45,656 bases of DNA from UBA4285 sp050944355 (GTDB lineage Bacteria; Bacillota; Clostridia; Lachnospirales; Lachnospiraceae), in assembly GCA_050944355.1 (NCBI GenBank), contig JBMNQX010000013.1, forward strand, positions 1-45,656. Direction: 5' to 3'. How positions within the stretch are numbered: the stretch's first letter is position 1; every line of letters begins with the position of its first letter. The notes beneath the pieces were generated by a model that worked only from the letters and a program-made list of their open reading frames with translations, had not been told where the DNA came from and made no database searches. The position numbers and the translations under genes were made by a program. Below, in pieces: positions 14,201 to 23,693 of this stretch.

Positions 14201-15847
14201 TTATTTCTCGGTCAGTGTCTCGATCAGCGGAGGCACCAGCTGCTTCTTTCGTGAAACGACGCCCTTCAGGAACACACTCGGGCCGTCGGCTTCGACGCCG
14301 AATGTCTGCACCAGCACTTCGACGGCGCCCTTGCCGGCTCCCAGCACGATAGAGGACTCGCCGAGGATATCGGTCAGCATGAAGAACATCATGCCGAGGC
14401 CCTCTTTGCCGACTGCTTCCTGCATGTACTCGGCCATGCGGTTTTCAATCGACGCGAGTTCATCGGAACTCATGCTCGTAACCTGTCCGACGCCGAAGCG
14501 GACTTTGCCGGCTTCAAACGTCTTGTAGTCCTGATGCAGCAGTTCCTCGGCCGGTTTGTTCTTTAGATTTCCGGCGGCCGCGAACATCTTTGCGGCGTAT
14601 TCCTTCAGATTGATGCCGGCGATCTGCGCAAGACTCTCGCAGGTCGCCTTGTCGAGCGGCGTGCACGTCGGCGAGCGGAACAGCAGCGTATCGGAGATGA
14701 TGGCGGAGCACAGAAGCGCCGCGGTCTGCTTATCGATCTCGACATGCTTTTCCCGGTACATCTCGGCCACGATCGTGCAGGTGCAGCCGAGCGGTTCGCC
14801 GCGGAAATACAGCGGCCCCATGGTCTGCAGCGATCCCAGACGGTGATGGTCGATGATTTCCAGGATGTCGGCGCTCTTGACGCCGGCGACGGCCTGCCCT
14901 TCTTCATTGTGATCCATCAGAATCACCTGTTTGCGCCCGGCGCCCAGGAGATTCCGGCGGGAGATCATGCCGACGTAATTTCCGTCTGCGTCTTCGATCG
15001 GGAAATCGCGGTAGCGCTTTGTGGCCATCGTTCCCTGGATATCCTCGAGATACGAATTCACCGTAAAACAGGTGAGCTTTTCGCGCTCCCTCATGAAGAA
15101 GCTGACCGGCATACTCTGATCGATCATACGGGCGACCATATACGTGTCAAATGGCGTCACAATAATCAGGGTATTGCTTGCTTCCGCCAGTTTGATGACG
15201 GACTTGGCCACCTCTTCGCCCTCGCAGACGATAAGGCAGGCGGCGCCGGTCGCGATGGCCGAGATCTGAGACTCATAGCGGTTTCCCAGAATGACGACGT
15301 CTCCCTCTTCTATGTAGGTCTCCATGAGTTCGGGGTTGGCGGCGGAAATGACCACCTTGCCGGTGACCTCCTGGTCCGCGTCTCCCGTCACGACATGACC
15401 CTGCAGGGTGTTTACTATGCTGGTGTAGCGTGTCTTCGACTTCGTCAGAATTTCGTTGTCGAAAATTTCAAAAGAAGACCGCGCGATATCGCCGATGGTG
15501 ACCAGACCCGCAAGCCGGCTGCCGTCCGTGATCGGCAGCGTGAAGATGTTCTCTTCTTTCATTCTGCGGTAGCCGTCCCGAACGGAAAGCATGCTCTCGG
15601 CGCCTTTCGTGTGGCGGATCTCGATGTCTTTTACCTGCGGCCGCACGTCGGTTACATATTTCGGCGGCTGAACGCCCAGTGTTTTCAGAACGTACCGGGT
15701 CTCGTCGTTCAGATGCCCGCAGCGCGCCGCGATATAGCGGTCCGTATTTTCCGCCTTGTTTTTCAGTCTCGCATAGCAGATCGCGGAGCACACCGAATCG
15801 GTGTCCGGATTTTTATGTCCGATGACGATCACATTTTTATCGCTCAT
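14201..15847 (-). CDS. ppaC: Manganese-dependent inorganic pyrophosphatase with CBS and DRTGG domains
   Basis: Family II pyrophosphatase of the DHH superfamily, which hydrolyses pyrophosphate to phosphate. The 548-residue chain has the catalytic first part (GHKNPDTDSVCSAICYARL at 10-28), a regulatory insert with two CBS motifs flanking a DRTGG domain (about residues 70-305), then DHH in EIIDHHRLGSLQTMGPLYF and the DHHA2 domain at the C-terminus. Such inserts bind adenine nucleotides and tune activity in Clostridia. Own promoter TTGGCA-17-TATTAT lies upstream, with a 95-base leader. Followed by map 30 bases later. Confidence 0.96.
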   Translation of the reverse strand: MSDKNVIVIGHKNPDTDSVCSAICYARLKNKAENTDRYIAARCGHLNDETRYVLKTLGVQPPKYVTDVRPQVKDIEIRHTKGAESMLSVRDGYRRMKEENIFTLPITDGSRLAGLVTIGDIARSSFEIFDNEILTKSKTRYTSIVNTLQGHVVTGDADQEVTGKVVISAANPELMETYIEEGDVVILGNRYESQISAIATGAACLIVCEGEEVAKSVIKLAEASNTLIIVTPFDTYMVARMIDQSMPVSFFMREREKLTCFTVNSYLEDIQGTMATKRYRDFPIEDADGNYVGMISRRNLLGAGRKQVILMDHNEEGQAVAGVKSADILEIIDHHRLGSLQTMGPLYFRGEPLGCTCTIVAEMYREKHVEIDKQTAALLCSAIISDTLLFRSPTCTPLDKATCESLAQIAGINLKEYAAKMFAAAGNLKNKPAEELLHQDYKTFEAGKVRFGVGQVTSMSSDELASIENRMAEYMQEAVGKEGLGMMFFMLTDILGESSIVLGAGKGAVEVLVQTFGVEADGPSVFLKGVVSRKKQLVPPLIETLTEK

Positions 15848-15948
15848 ATTCTGCCTCCGGCCATGACGCCCTTTTCGGTCCGCATTCCAGGCAGTCGGCC
15901 GAAAGTTTTCACCTCCGGCCGCGGTGCGTCACAGCTGATTATTTCCCT

Positions 15949-15977
15949 ATAATAGCACGCGGGCCGGATCATGCCAA
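15949..15977 (-). promoter_or_regulatory. Promoter of ppaC-map
   Basis: Minus strand: TTGGCA (15972-15977), 17-base spacer, TATTAT (15949-15954). It lies in the 171-base gap after the P-type ATPase. No clear terminator is visible in that gap. Confidence 0.6.
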
Positions 15978-16018
15978 CCCGCGCGCGGATCGCGTTCTCG
16001 GGCGTTCCCGCCCATTTG

Positions 16019-18430
16019 TCACCAGTTGCTGTCTTTCCTGTGAAGCCGGCGGTACCACTTTGACAGGCGGTACTCTCTCTCGCCGAAATAGCTGCGGATC
16101 CAGTCGATGAATCTGGACAGAGCGAAGAACAAAACTCCGCTGACCGCGCAGATTGGGATCAGCATCAGGATTTCGCGCCCCGGAATCATCTGCATCGAGA
16201 ACACGTTCGGGAACAGGATGAGCGCTCCGGCGCAGCAGGCCATGGACAGCACGATGACGACGACGCGGAAGATGTCAAGCGGACGGCAGACGCGGATCAG
16301 CACGCAGAGTCCCACAAAGAGCATAATCATCACTGTCATGACTGAGACGTCTTCCGACGGAAGGCCGATGTATGTCCCGAACAGCGTCATACCCGCGACC
16401 GTCAGAAAATCGGTCAGGCCGCCGGGCAGCGCGTTCAGTATCGCATTGCTCAGGAACTTGCCTTTGATCAGCTTGTTCTCAGGCTGTATGGCGAGCAGGA
16501 ACGCCGGCATTCCGATGGTAAATGCCGAAATCAGCGAAATCTGCGCAGCCCGCAGCGGGTACGTCAGCGCAAAGATGAGCGTCACGAGGGACATCAGGAT
16601 CGAAAAGATGTTTTTGACCAGGAAAAGCGACGCCGAGCGCTGGATATTGTTTACGACCTGACGGCCCTGCAGCACGACTTCCGGCATGCAGGAGAAGTCA
16701 GAATCCAGCAATACGATCTGCGCGCTGTTGGACGCCGCCTGGCTGCCTGACGCCATGGCGATGGAGCAGTCTGCTTCTTTGAGCGCCAGCACGTCGTTGA
16801 CGCCGTCGCCGGTCATGGCAACAACGCGCTTGTCGGCCTTGAGCGCCGCGATGAGTTTTTTCTTCTGCTCCGGCTGCACGCGGCCGAATACCGTGTAGCG
16901 GGAAACTCCGGCGCGGTAATCGCCCCAGGTCTTGAGCTCGCCGGCGTCGACATAGCGGTCGGCGTCTTTGATGCCTGCCATCTTCGCGACGGCCGAGGCG
17001 GTCACCGGGTTGTCCCCGGAGATGACTTTGACGGTTACGCCCTGTTCCTGGAAGTAGCGGAAGGTCTCCGGCGCCTCTTCGCGGATTGCGTTGCCGAGGA
17101 AAATAAACGCTTCCGGTTCAATCGGGCTCGCGAGCGGTCTGCCGTTCAGGCGCTGTCCGGCGGGAAGATTTCCGAAGGCAAGGACACGGAATCCCTGTTC
17201 GGCGCCCTCTTCGATGACGTTGCGGTACCGGTCGTATTCCGAGAGGAGAAGCCTCTCCGGAGCGCCGATGACATAATCTGTGTCCGCAAAGGACACGCCC
17301 GAGAATTTTAACTCGGACGTGAACGGATACACCTTGAGGGGCTGTGCGGTCTCTTCGGATTTCCCGCCTTTTTTCATCTCGACATACTGTTTCAGCGTCG
17401 CCATGGTCAGGTTGTCGTTCTGCATGGCTTCCGTCAGCGATGTCAGATGCTCAAACACTTCGTCTTTGTCGGCGCCTTCCACGACTTTTATGCCGTGGAC
17501 TTTCATTTCATTTTCCGTGATGGTTCCGGTCTTGTCGACGCACAGGGTGTCGACCCGCGCCAGAGTCTCGACACTGGCCATCTGGTGCACGATGACGCGC
17601 TGATGCGCCAGCAGCGCGACGGCCATGGCCAGACGCACGCTGGTGAGCAGATACAGACCTTCCGGAATCATGCCGATGACAGCGGCCACCATGGCGACGA
17701 CCGCCTGATAGACCGTCTTGTCCAGAAACACGATGTCCTGCACAAGCATGGCTATGCCGAGCGGAATGATGATAATGCCGATCACATGCAGGAGCCTTGA
17801 GAGGGAACGCATCATTTCCGTCTGCTGTTCTCCCTCCGCTTTTTTGGCCTCAGCCGTCAGATGAGAGACATAAGAGTCCATCCCGACAGCCGTCAGCACT
17901 GCGTCGCAGGAACCGGACACGATGAAGCTGCCCGAAAGCAGTCTGTCGCCCGGGTTCCGGATCACTTCGTCCGCCTCGCCGGTGACAAGCGCCTCGTTGA
18001 CCCGCACGCTGCCTTCTGTGATCTTCGCGTCGGCGCCGATCTGATCGCCGGACCGGTAGTGGACGAGATCACCGAGTACGAGCTGTTCCGTCGCGATTTC
18101 TGTCAGCTTGCCGTCCCGGTAGACCTGTGTCTTCGGGGCGTTCAGCACGGAAAGCTTGTCGAGTACCGATTTCGAGTACAACTCCTGTCCGATCCCGATC
18201 AGCGTGTTGAGCACGATGATGATCAGAAAAGTCATGTCGCGGTAGGCGCCGACAAGAAAAAGCAGAGCGCCGAGCGCTACGAACAGGAAGTTGAAATACG
18301 TGAAGATATTTTCTCTCAGAATCTGTCCCACGGTTTTGGAAGACTCGTGGATCTGAACGTTGCTCTTTCCCTCATCTGTCAGTTTTTCTGCCTCGGAAGA
18401 GGTCAGACCCCTGTTGACAGTTGTTTCCAA
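16019..18430 (-). CDS. P-type cation ATPase, CtpE-like
   Basis: A membrane pump driven by aspartyl phosphorylation. The 803-residue protein has the actuator motif TGEAD (150-154), phosphorylation site D299 in DKTGTIT, the hinge MTGDGVND, and about ten membrane spans. The ion-binding helix M4 carries IPEGL (255-259), neither the CPx of heavy-metal pumps nor the PEAL of typical calcium pumps; the same PEGL is known from mycobacterial CtpE, a calcium importer, so calcium is the best guess but not proven. The start is TTG (18428-18430) with AAGGA nine bases upstream. It lies 50 bases after the csp terminator. Confidence 0.9.
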   Translation of the reverse strand: METTVNRGLTSSEAEKLTDEGKSNVQIHESSKTVGQILRENIFTYFNFLFVALGALLFLVGAYRDMTFLIIIVLNTLIGIGQELYSKSVLDKLSVLNAPKTQVYRDGKLTEIATEQLVLGDLVHYRSGDQIGADAKITEGSVRVNEALVTGEADEVIRNPGDRLLSGSFIVSGSCDAVLTAVGMDSYVSHLTAEAKKAEGEQQTEMMRSLSRLLHVIGIIIIPLGIAMLVQDIVFLDKTVYQAVVAMVAAVIGMIPEGLYLLTSVRLAMAVALLAHQRVIVHQMASVETLARVDTLCVDKTGTITENEMKVHGIKVVEGADKDEVFEHLTSLTEAMQNDNLTMATLKQYVEMKKGGKSEETAQPLKVYPFTSELKFSGVSFADTDYVIGAPERLLLSEYDRYRNVIEEGAEQGFRVLAFGNLPAGQRLNGRPLASPIEPEAFIFLGNAIREEAPETFRYFQEQGVTVKVISGDNPVTASAVAKMAGIKDADRYVDAGELKTWGDYRAGVSRYTVFGRVQPEQKKKLIAALKADKRVVAMTGDGVNDVLALKEADCSIAMASGSQAASNSAQIVLLDSDFSCMPEVVLQGRQVVNNIQRSASLFLVKNIFSILMSLVTLIFALTYPLRAAQISLISAFTIGMPAFLLAIQPENKLIKGKFLSNAILNALPGGLTDFLTVAGMTLFGTYIGLPSEDVSVMTVMIMLFVGLCVLIRVCRPLDIFRVVVIVLSMACCAGALILFPNVFSMQMIPGREILMLIPICAVSGVLFFALSRFIDWIRSYFGEREYRLSKWYRRLHRKDSNW

Positions 18431-18480
18431 TATGCGTTTCCTTTCTTTATGCCGTTTCTGACCCGAAAAGCATGCCGGGT

Positions 18481-18517
18481 AAAAAAAGACTGCTCTGTCA
18501 GTGACAGAGCAGTCTTT
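18481..18517. terminator. Strong terminator after csp
   Basis: A perfect 15-bp hairpin (AAAGACTGCTCTGTC, three-base loop, GACAGAGCAGTCTTT) with seven T on the minus strand (18481-18487 read in reverse) and three T on the plus side. It ends the cold-shock transcript. Confidence 0.93.
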
Positions 18518-18591
18518 CCATAATCTTTCGGGTTACAAAAATCTATATCAAAACTGATAGAGGTTCAATGTAATTCCTGAATTCATTATGA

Positions 18592-18816
18592 TTAATCAGC
18601 CTTAATAACCTTGACATTGACTGCCTGCGGACCCTTTTCGCCCTGCTCAACATCAAATGTCACTCTCTGGCCCTCGTCAAGAGACTTGAATCCATCGCTG
18701 AGAATGCCGCTGTAATGTACGAATACATCGCCGCCTTTTCCGCTGACAGAGCTGTCATCCGGTGTGATGAAACCAAAGCCCTTCTGAGCATTGAACCACT
18801 TTACTGTGCCTTCCAT
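18592..18816 (-). CDS. csp: Cold-shock RNA chaperone
   Basis: A small OB-fold protein that binds single-stranded RNA. The start is the ATG at 18814-18816 (MEGTVKWFNAQKGFGFITPD) with TTAGGAGG eight bases upstream; an ATG further up at 18894 lies in the -35 box. The product is 74 residues with RNP1 KGFGFI and RNP2 VFVHY. It is slightly longer than the usual 66 because of a serine/glycine loop (SSVSGKGG, about 22-29) between the two motifs. Single-gene transcript with its own promoter and terminator. Confidence 0.97.
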   Translation of the reverse strand: MEGTVKWFNAQKGFGFITPDDSSVSGKGGDVFVHYSGILSDGFKSLDEGQRVTFDVEQGEKGPQAVNVKVIKAD

Positions 18817-18865
18817 TAGAAAGTACCTCCTAATCTCACGGGCAATCTTTTTTACCCATAGCAAT

Positions 18866-18894
18866 AAAATACCATAGGCATTCAGAGGTGTCAA
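18866..18894 (-). promoter_or_regulatory. Strong promoter of csp
   Basis: Minus strand: TTGACA (18889-18894), 17-base spacer ending TATGG, then TATTTT (18866-18871), so the -10 also has a TGn extension. The leader would be about 43 bases. Confidence 0.88.
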
Positions 18895-18953
18895 TCAGAA
18901 ATTCCTTAGTCCCATAATTCCAAATCCGGCTCCTGCTCTGTGTTCAGAGGCAC

Positions 18954-20426
18954 TCAGTCAGACATCCGCGCGAAGACCGGTTTGAGGGCCGGATACAGCT
19001 GTCTGAACTCCTGATAGCGCTGTTCGTAGCGTCCTGCAAGTTCCGGATCCGGTCTTTCTTCTGCCTTTACTTTTACGATTGCCTGAGCGGCAGCCCCGAC
19101 ACTTTCATAGGCTCCGTCCGCCACCATGGCGAGCATCGCACCGCCCATGCCGGGTCCCTGCTCGTTTTCCGGAATCTGCACCGTGAGGTTGAGAACATTT
19201 GCCATGATTTTGCGCCAGAGCGCGCTCTTCGCGCCGCCGCCGCAGATGGTCGCGCGGTCAAGCGTGATTCCGAGCGATTTTACGACTTCATACATATCCC
19301 GGAATGCGAATGCGACGCCTTCCAGAACCGCCTGTGTCATGTCCGTGCGCGTCGTGTCCATCGTGATGCCGGTAAATGTCGCGCGGGCGTTCGGGTCGTT
19401 CCACGGGGAGCGCTCGCCCATGAGGTACGGCAGGAAGAACACGTGGTTGTTTCCGAGCTCACCGATCACCGCCTGCTCGCCGGCGTAGTCATCTGTCTTC
19501 ACGATTTCGTCCATCCACCACTTGTTGCAGGAAGCGGCGGACAGCATGCAGCCCATCAGATGAAAGTTTCCGTCCGCGTGGGCGAAGGAATGCAGCGCAT
19601 TGTGCGGATCAACCCGGAAGCTGTCCGAGGAAATGAAGATCGTGCCCGAGGTGCCCAGCGAGATATTGCAGCGGTTCGGGCCGACAGTTCCGGTCCCGAC
19701 GGCCGCTGCCGCGTTGTCGCCCGCACCGGCGGCGATGATCACATCGTCCGGCAGTCCCAGCTGCTTCGCGATTTCCGGCTTCAGCTTTCCGACTTCTTCC
19801 CAGGACTCGAAAAGCTTCGGCAGCTGCTCTGTGCTGATTCCGCAGAGCCCGCACATTTCTTCGGACCATCTCTTGTGCTGCACATCGAGGAGCAGCATGC
19901 CGGACGCGTCGGAATAGTCCGTGCAGAATGTCCCCGAGAGCCGGTACGCCAGGTAGTCCTTCGGCAGCATGATTTTGCTGATTCTCGCGAAGTTGTCAGG
20001 CTCGTTCTCGCGCACCCAGAGAATCTTGGGGGCCGTAAAGCCCGCGAATGCGATGTTTCCGGTGTATCCCGAAATCACGTCGCGCCCGATCGTCCCGTTC
20101 AGGTATTCGACCTGTTTCTGCGAGCGGCCATCGTTCCAGAGTATGGCCGGGCGGATGACCTTATCGTTGTCATCGAGCATGACCAGACCGTGCATCTGGC
20201 CTCCGAACGAGATGCCGCGCACTTTCGCCTTGTCGCAGTCCGCGAGCAGTTCTTTCAGGCCGCCTATACTCTTTTCATACCAGTCTTCCGGGTTCTGCTC
20301 CGACCAGCCCGGGTGCGGGAACGAGAGCGGATACTCCCGCGAAACGATTTTTTCGATCCGTCCGGTCTCGTCCATCAGGAGCAGTTTGACCGCCGACGTA
20401 CCCAGATCGATTCCGATATAATACAT
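18954..20426 (-). CDS. xylB: Xylulokinase
   Basis: A FGGY-family kinase that phosphorylates D-xylulose to xylulose 5-phosphate, feeding the pentose phosphate pathway. The 490-residue protein begins MYYIGIDLGTSAVKLLL, has the family segments SFGGQMHGLVMLD, ILWNDGRSQ, and GVAFAFRDMYEVVKSLGI, and the C-terminal GGGAKSALWRKIMANV with the ATP-site glycines. No xylose isomerase is next to it; it lies 36 bases after glnS. The substrate assignment rests on overall similarity; a related ketose kinase is possible but less likely. Confidence 0.9.
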   Translation of the reverse strand: MYYIGIDLGTSAVKLLLMDETGRIEKIVSREYPLSFPHPGWSEQNPEDWYEKSIGGLKELLADCDKAKVRGISFGGQMHGLVMLDDNDKVIRPAILWNDGRSQKQVEYLNGTIGRDVISGYTGNIAFAGFTAPKILWVRENEPDNFARISKIMLPKDYLAYRLSGTFCTDYSDASGMLLLDVQHKRWSEEMCGLCGISTEQLPKLFESWEEVGKLKPEIAKQLGLPDDVIIAAGAGDNAAAAVGTGTVGPNRCNISLGTSGTIFISSDSFRVDPHNALHSFAHADGNFHLMGCMLSAASCNKWWMDEIVKTDDYAGEQAVIGELGNNHVFFLPYLMGERSPWNDPNARATFTGITMDTTRTDMTQAVLEGVAFAFRDMYEVVKSLGITLDRATICGGGAKSALWRKIMANVLNLTVQIPENEQGPGMGGAMLAMVADGAYESVGAAAQAIVKVKAEERPDPELAGRYEQRYQEFRQLYPALKPVFARMSD

Positions 20427-20462
20427 AGCCCCTCCTTATGAGCGGCACCCGCCGCTTTACGA

Positions 20463-22133
20463 TCATTTCTTCGGCATTTTGAATGAAGATTTCAGCTCAA
20501 CGATCCGGTTGAACACCGGCGCGCCGGGTTTACTGTCTTTCAGATCGGCGACAAAGTAGCCATTTCTCACGAACTGGAAATGATCCTCGGGCTTGGCGCT
20601 GATCAGCGACGGCTCGACGACGGCGTCGGAAATGACGGTCAGAGAGTGCGGGTTGACGTTGACTTCGCCCGTTTCTTCGTTGTACACTCCCTTGCTCTCG
20701 TCAACGATGTTCTCGTACAGGCGGACAGTCGCGCGTCTGCCTTCCGCGGCCGATACCCAGTGGATCGTGCCCCTGACTTTGCGGGTGGAGCACTCGCCGC
20801 CGCGGGTCTCGGGGTCATACGTCGCGTGAATTACGGTCACATTGCCGTTCTCATCTTTTTCACAGCCGGTGCACTTTACGAAATAGGCGTTCATCAGGCG
20901 CACTTCGTTTCCCGGGAACAGACGGAAATATTTCTTCACCGGCACTTCCATGAAGTCTTCCGCTTCCACATAGAGTTCTTTCGTGAACGGAACCTTGCGG
21001 GTGCCGAGCGCTTCATTCTCCTGATTGTTCGGAACGTCCAGCCACTCGGTCTGCCCTTCCGGATAATTGTCGATGACAAGTTTAACCGGGTGCAGAACCG
21101 CCATCGCGCGGCGCGCCTTCGGCTTCAGATCTTCGCGGATACAGTACTCAAGCTGCGGATACTCGACGGCTCCCTGTGATTTCGTGATGCCGACGAGATC
21201 GATGAATTTTTTGATTGACTCCGGGGTGTAGCCGCGGCGGCGCAGTCCGGCAATCGAAACCAGGCGCGGATCGTCCCAGCCGTCCACGATGCCTTTTTCG
21301 ACGAGCTTTTTGATGTATCGTTTGCCGGTCACGACATTTTCAAGGTAGAGTTTGGAGAACTCAATCTGTCTCGGCGGATATTCGTATTCCAGTTCCCTCA
21401 CGACCCAGTTGTAGAGCGGCCTGTGGTCCTCAAATTCGAGCGTGCAGAGCGAATGCGAGACTCCCTCGATGGCATCTTCGATCGGATGTGCGAAATCATA
21501 CATCGGGTAGATGCACCATTTGTCACCGGTGCGCTGATGGGCGATGTGCGCGATGCGGTAGATGACCGGGTCGCGCATGTTGATGTTCGGCGACGCCATG
21601 TCGATCTTCGCGCGCAGTACTTTCTCGCCGTCCTTGTACTTGCCGGCCTTCATCTCTTCAAACAGGCGCAGGTTCTCTTCAATGGAGCGGTCGCGCCACG
21701 GGCTGTTCGTTCCCGGCTCAGTGAGCGTTCCGCGGGTTTTGCGGATTTCCTCGGCACTCTGGTCGTCGACAAATGCCTTGCCTTTTCTAATCAGCTTCAC
21801 GGCCCCTTCGTACATCTGCTGGAAGTAATCGGAGGCGAATTTCACCTCACCGTCCCACCTGGCGCCGAGCCACGCGACGTCGCGCTCAATGGACTCGACG
21901 AACTCCCACTTTTCCTTCGTCGGGTTTGTATCGTCGAAGCGCAGATTGAATCCGCCGTGATACTCCTGCGCGATGCCGTAGTTCAGCAGAATCGCCTTGG
22001 CGTGTCCGATATGGAGATATCCGTTCGGCTCCGGGGGAAACCGGGTGCGCACAGTTTTGACGTGTCCCTCTTTTATGTCTTCATCGATGAACTGCTCGAT
22101 GAAATTCTTTGACTCTTTCTTCTCCGCTTCCAT
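20463..22133 (-). CDS. glnS: Glutaminyl-tRNA synthetase
   Basis: Charges tRNA-Gln directly with glutamine, a route that only part of the Firmicutes has. The preferred start is the ATG at 22131-22133 (MEAEKKESKNFIEQFIDED), with GGGGAGG six bases upstream; a longer frame from 22208 overlaps aroK. The 556-residue product has the HIGH motif GYLHIGHAKA, PPEPNGY before it, the tRNA-acceptor segment and WDDPRLVSIAGLRRRGYTPE. The KMSKS region reads VTGKRYIKK instead of the VMSKRKL of E. coli, a variation in the mobile loop. C-terminal anticodon-binding barrels are complete. Confidence 0.96.
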   Translation of the reverse strand: MEAEKKESKNFIEQFIDEDIKEGHVKTVRTRFPPEPNGYLHIGHAKAILLNYGIAQEYHGGFNLRFDDTNPTKEKWEFVESIERDVAWLGARWDGEVKFASDYFQQMYEGAVKLIRKGKAFVDDQSAEEIRKTRGTLTEPGTNSPWRDRSIEENLRLFEEMKAGKYKDGEKVLRAKIDMASPNINMRDPVIYRIAHIAHQRTGDKWCIYPMYDFAHPIEDAIEGVSHSLCTLEFEDHRPLYNWVVRELEYEYPPRQIEFSKLYLENVVTGKRYIKKLVEKGIVDGWDDPRLVSIAGLRRRGYTPESIKKFIDLVGITKSQGAVEYPQLEYCIREDLKPKARRAMAVLHPVKLVIDNYPEGQTEWLDVPNNQENEALGTRKVPFTKELYVEAEDFMEVPVKKYFRLFPGNEVRLMNAYFVKCTGCEKDENGNVTVIHATYDPETRGGECSTRKVRGTIHWVSAAEGRRATVRLYENIVDESKGVYNEETGEVNVNPHSLTVISDAVVEPSLISAKPEDHFQFVRNGYFVADLKDSKPGAPVFNRIVELKSSFKMPKK

Positions 22134-22149
22134 AGTTTCCTCCCCAGGT

Positions 22150-22728
22150 TTATTGGTTAGACTGTGCAGCCGCGCGGCCGGACAAATCCGCTTCCGGAAT
22201 TCTCTCACTGGTTTCGCTCACCAGCCCGGAACTCTTAAGAAGTTTTACCGTGTTGTCGACAGCCGTGCGCAGTGTCTTGCCCGTCAGCTGAATCGTGATC
22301 TGGGCGTACTGCATATAGAGATACAGGCGTTCCTCGAAAATTTCCCTGACCGTATCCTTGCCGTTGCGCACGACTCCGCGCTCGTCCAGGTCCCCGAGTC
22401 TGTCCTCGAGTTCCTGCTCCGGCGCATCCAGATACACAATCGTTCCGATTTTTGCGAGATGTTCCATCGCTTCTTTTCCGTAGACCGCGCTGCCGCCCGT
22501 CGCAATGACGGTGTGCTCGCAGTCGATCTGAGAGAGTTCGCGGTTTTCCAGTTCTATGAACCCCTCATCGCCGCGCTTTTCGATCAGTTCCTGCAGAGTT
22601 TTCCCGTATTTATGCTGAATAACCAGATCGGTGTCCACAAAATCATATCCCAGCTGCTTGGCCAGGACCACCCCGAGAGTGGACTTTCCGACCCCCGGCA
22701 TACCAATCAAAACGATATTACTCTTCAT
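22150..22728 (-). CDS. aroK: Shikimate kinase
   Basis: Phosphorylates shikimate at the 3-hydroxyl in the chorismate pathway. The start is the ATG at 22726-22728 (MKSNIVLIGMPGVGKSTLG) with GAGGAG upstream. The 192-residue protein has the Walker A GMPGVGKST (9-17), the substrate-binding VDTDLVIQ, RGDEGFIELE and ATGGSAV, and the lid near DERGVVRNG. The last 25 residues are a non-conserved tail, making it longer than the usual 170. It lies between hslO and glnS. Related NMP kinases are less likely because of the DTD and TGGS motifs. Confidence 0.9.
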   Translation of the reverse strand: MKSNIVLIGMPGVGKSTLGVVLAKQLGYDFVDTDLVIQHKYGKTLQELIEKRGDEGFIELENRELSQIDCEHTVIATGGSAVYGKEAMEHLAKIGTIVYLDAPEQELEDRLGDLDERGVVRNGKDTVREIFEERLYLYMQYAQITIQLTGKTLRTAVDNTVKLLKSSGLVSETSERIPEADLSGRAAAQSNQ

Positions 22729-22806
22729 GGGTGTTGACTCCTCACAAATCAAGTGCCGGAGACACCCCGACACTTATAAAGCAGTAAAGCCGCGCACAGG
22801 CGGCGC

Positions 22807-23688
22807 TCACGCCTTTACGGCCTGTTCTTTCATCTCTTTCAGCTCATCGAGCGGGAACTCATACTTTTTGCCGCAGAACTGACATTTCACCTCAATCGGC
22901 TTTCCGTCATCGATCATGCTCTGCAGTTCTTTTTTGCCGAGGCTCGTGATGCCGCGCTTCATGCGCTCTCTCGAACACCCGCAGTACCAGCAGGCCGGCA
23001 GTGTGTCAAGGATCTCCAGGTCTTCCGCGCCCAGAATGTCCCGCAGAATATCCTCCGGCGTCTTTCCTTTCGCGAGAAGTTCCGTTATCGAAGGCATCGT
23101 GCGCAGACGGTTCTCGAGCCGCATCGTCAGCTCCTGCGTGGCGCCCGGCATCATCTGCACGATAAATCCGCCTGCCTCCTCGACGGTGGCGTCTTTCTTC
23201 ATGCGCACGCCGAGACCGACAGAAGACGGAACCTGCTCGCTCTCCGCAAAATAGTTGGTCAGATCATCGCCGATTTCACTCGTGACAAGAATCGTATCGC
23301 CGACGTACGGCTCCCTGAGGCCCGTGTCCTTGATGACACTTAAGACGCCCAGGCCGACAGCCCCGGCGACATCCAGGTGTCCGTTCTTGTTCGGGACGAT
23401 GACCTGCGGATTCTTTGCGTATCCCTTCACATGTCCCGACGCGTCAGCGGTGACGAGCATCGCCTCGATCGGCCCCTGAGACTGAATCCGGATCGTCAGG
23501 CGGTCCTGTTCATTTTTCATCATGGAGCCCATCATGACGCCGCCGGTCAGCAGACGTCCCATGGCCACCGTGACCACCGGACTCATATTGGCGAGTTCCC
23601 TCGCCTCTTCAACCGTGTTCGTGGTGCGCGCGGCAAATGCTCTCACATAGCCGCCGGCCGCGATGGCACGGACAATATAGTCATCCAT
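22807..23688 (-). CDS. hslO: Hsp33 redox-regulated holdase
   Basis: A cytoplasmic chaperone switched on when oxidation releases zinc from its four cysteines. The 293-residue protein starts MDDYIVRAIAAGGYVRAFAA and has the C-terminal zinc switch WYCGCSRERM followed, about 30 residues later, by CQFCGKKYEF. Typical length. The ATG lies five bases after the stop of the methyltransferase gene, so both are probably on one transcript. Confidence 0.97.
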   Translation of the reverse strand: MDDYIVRAIAAGGYVRAFAARTTNTVEEARELANMSPVVTVAMGRLLTGGVMMGSMMKNEQDRLTIRIQSQGPIEAMLVTADASGHVKGYAKNPQVIVPNKNGHLDVAGAVGLGVLSVIKDTGLREPYVGDTILVTSEIGDDLTNYFAESEQVPSSVGLGVRMKKDATVEEAGGFIVQMMPGATQELTMRLENRLRTMPSITELLAKGKTPEDILRDILGAEDLEILDTLPACWYCGCSRERMKRGITSLGKKELQSMIDDGKPIEVKCQFCGKKYEFPLDELKEMKEQAVKA

Positions 23689-23693
23689 TTCTT

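Noticed and set aside
18954..20426. Xylulokinase as part of the glycan locus
   Set aside because: It lies 16 kb away next to glnS, with core genes in between; no shared regulatory site seen.
22134..22208. Longer N-terminus for glutaminyl-tRNA synthetase
   Set aside because: The added 25 residues overlap aroK and precede a good ribosome binding site for the internal ATG.
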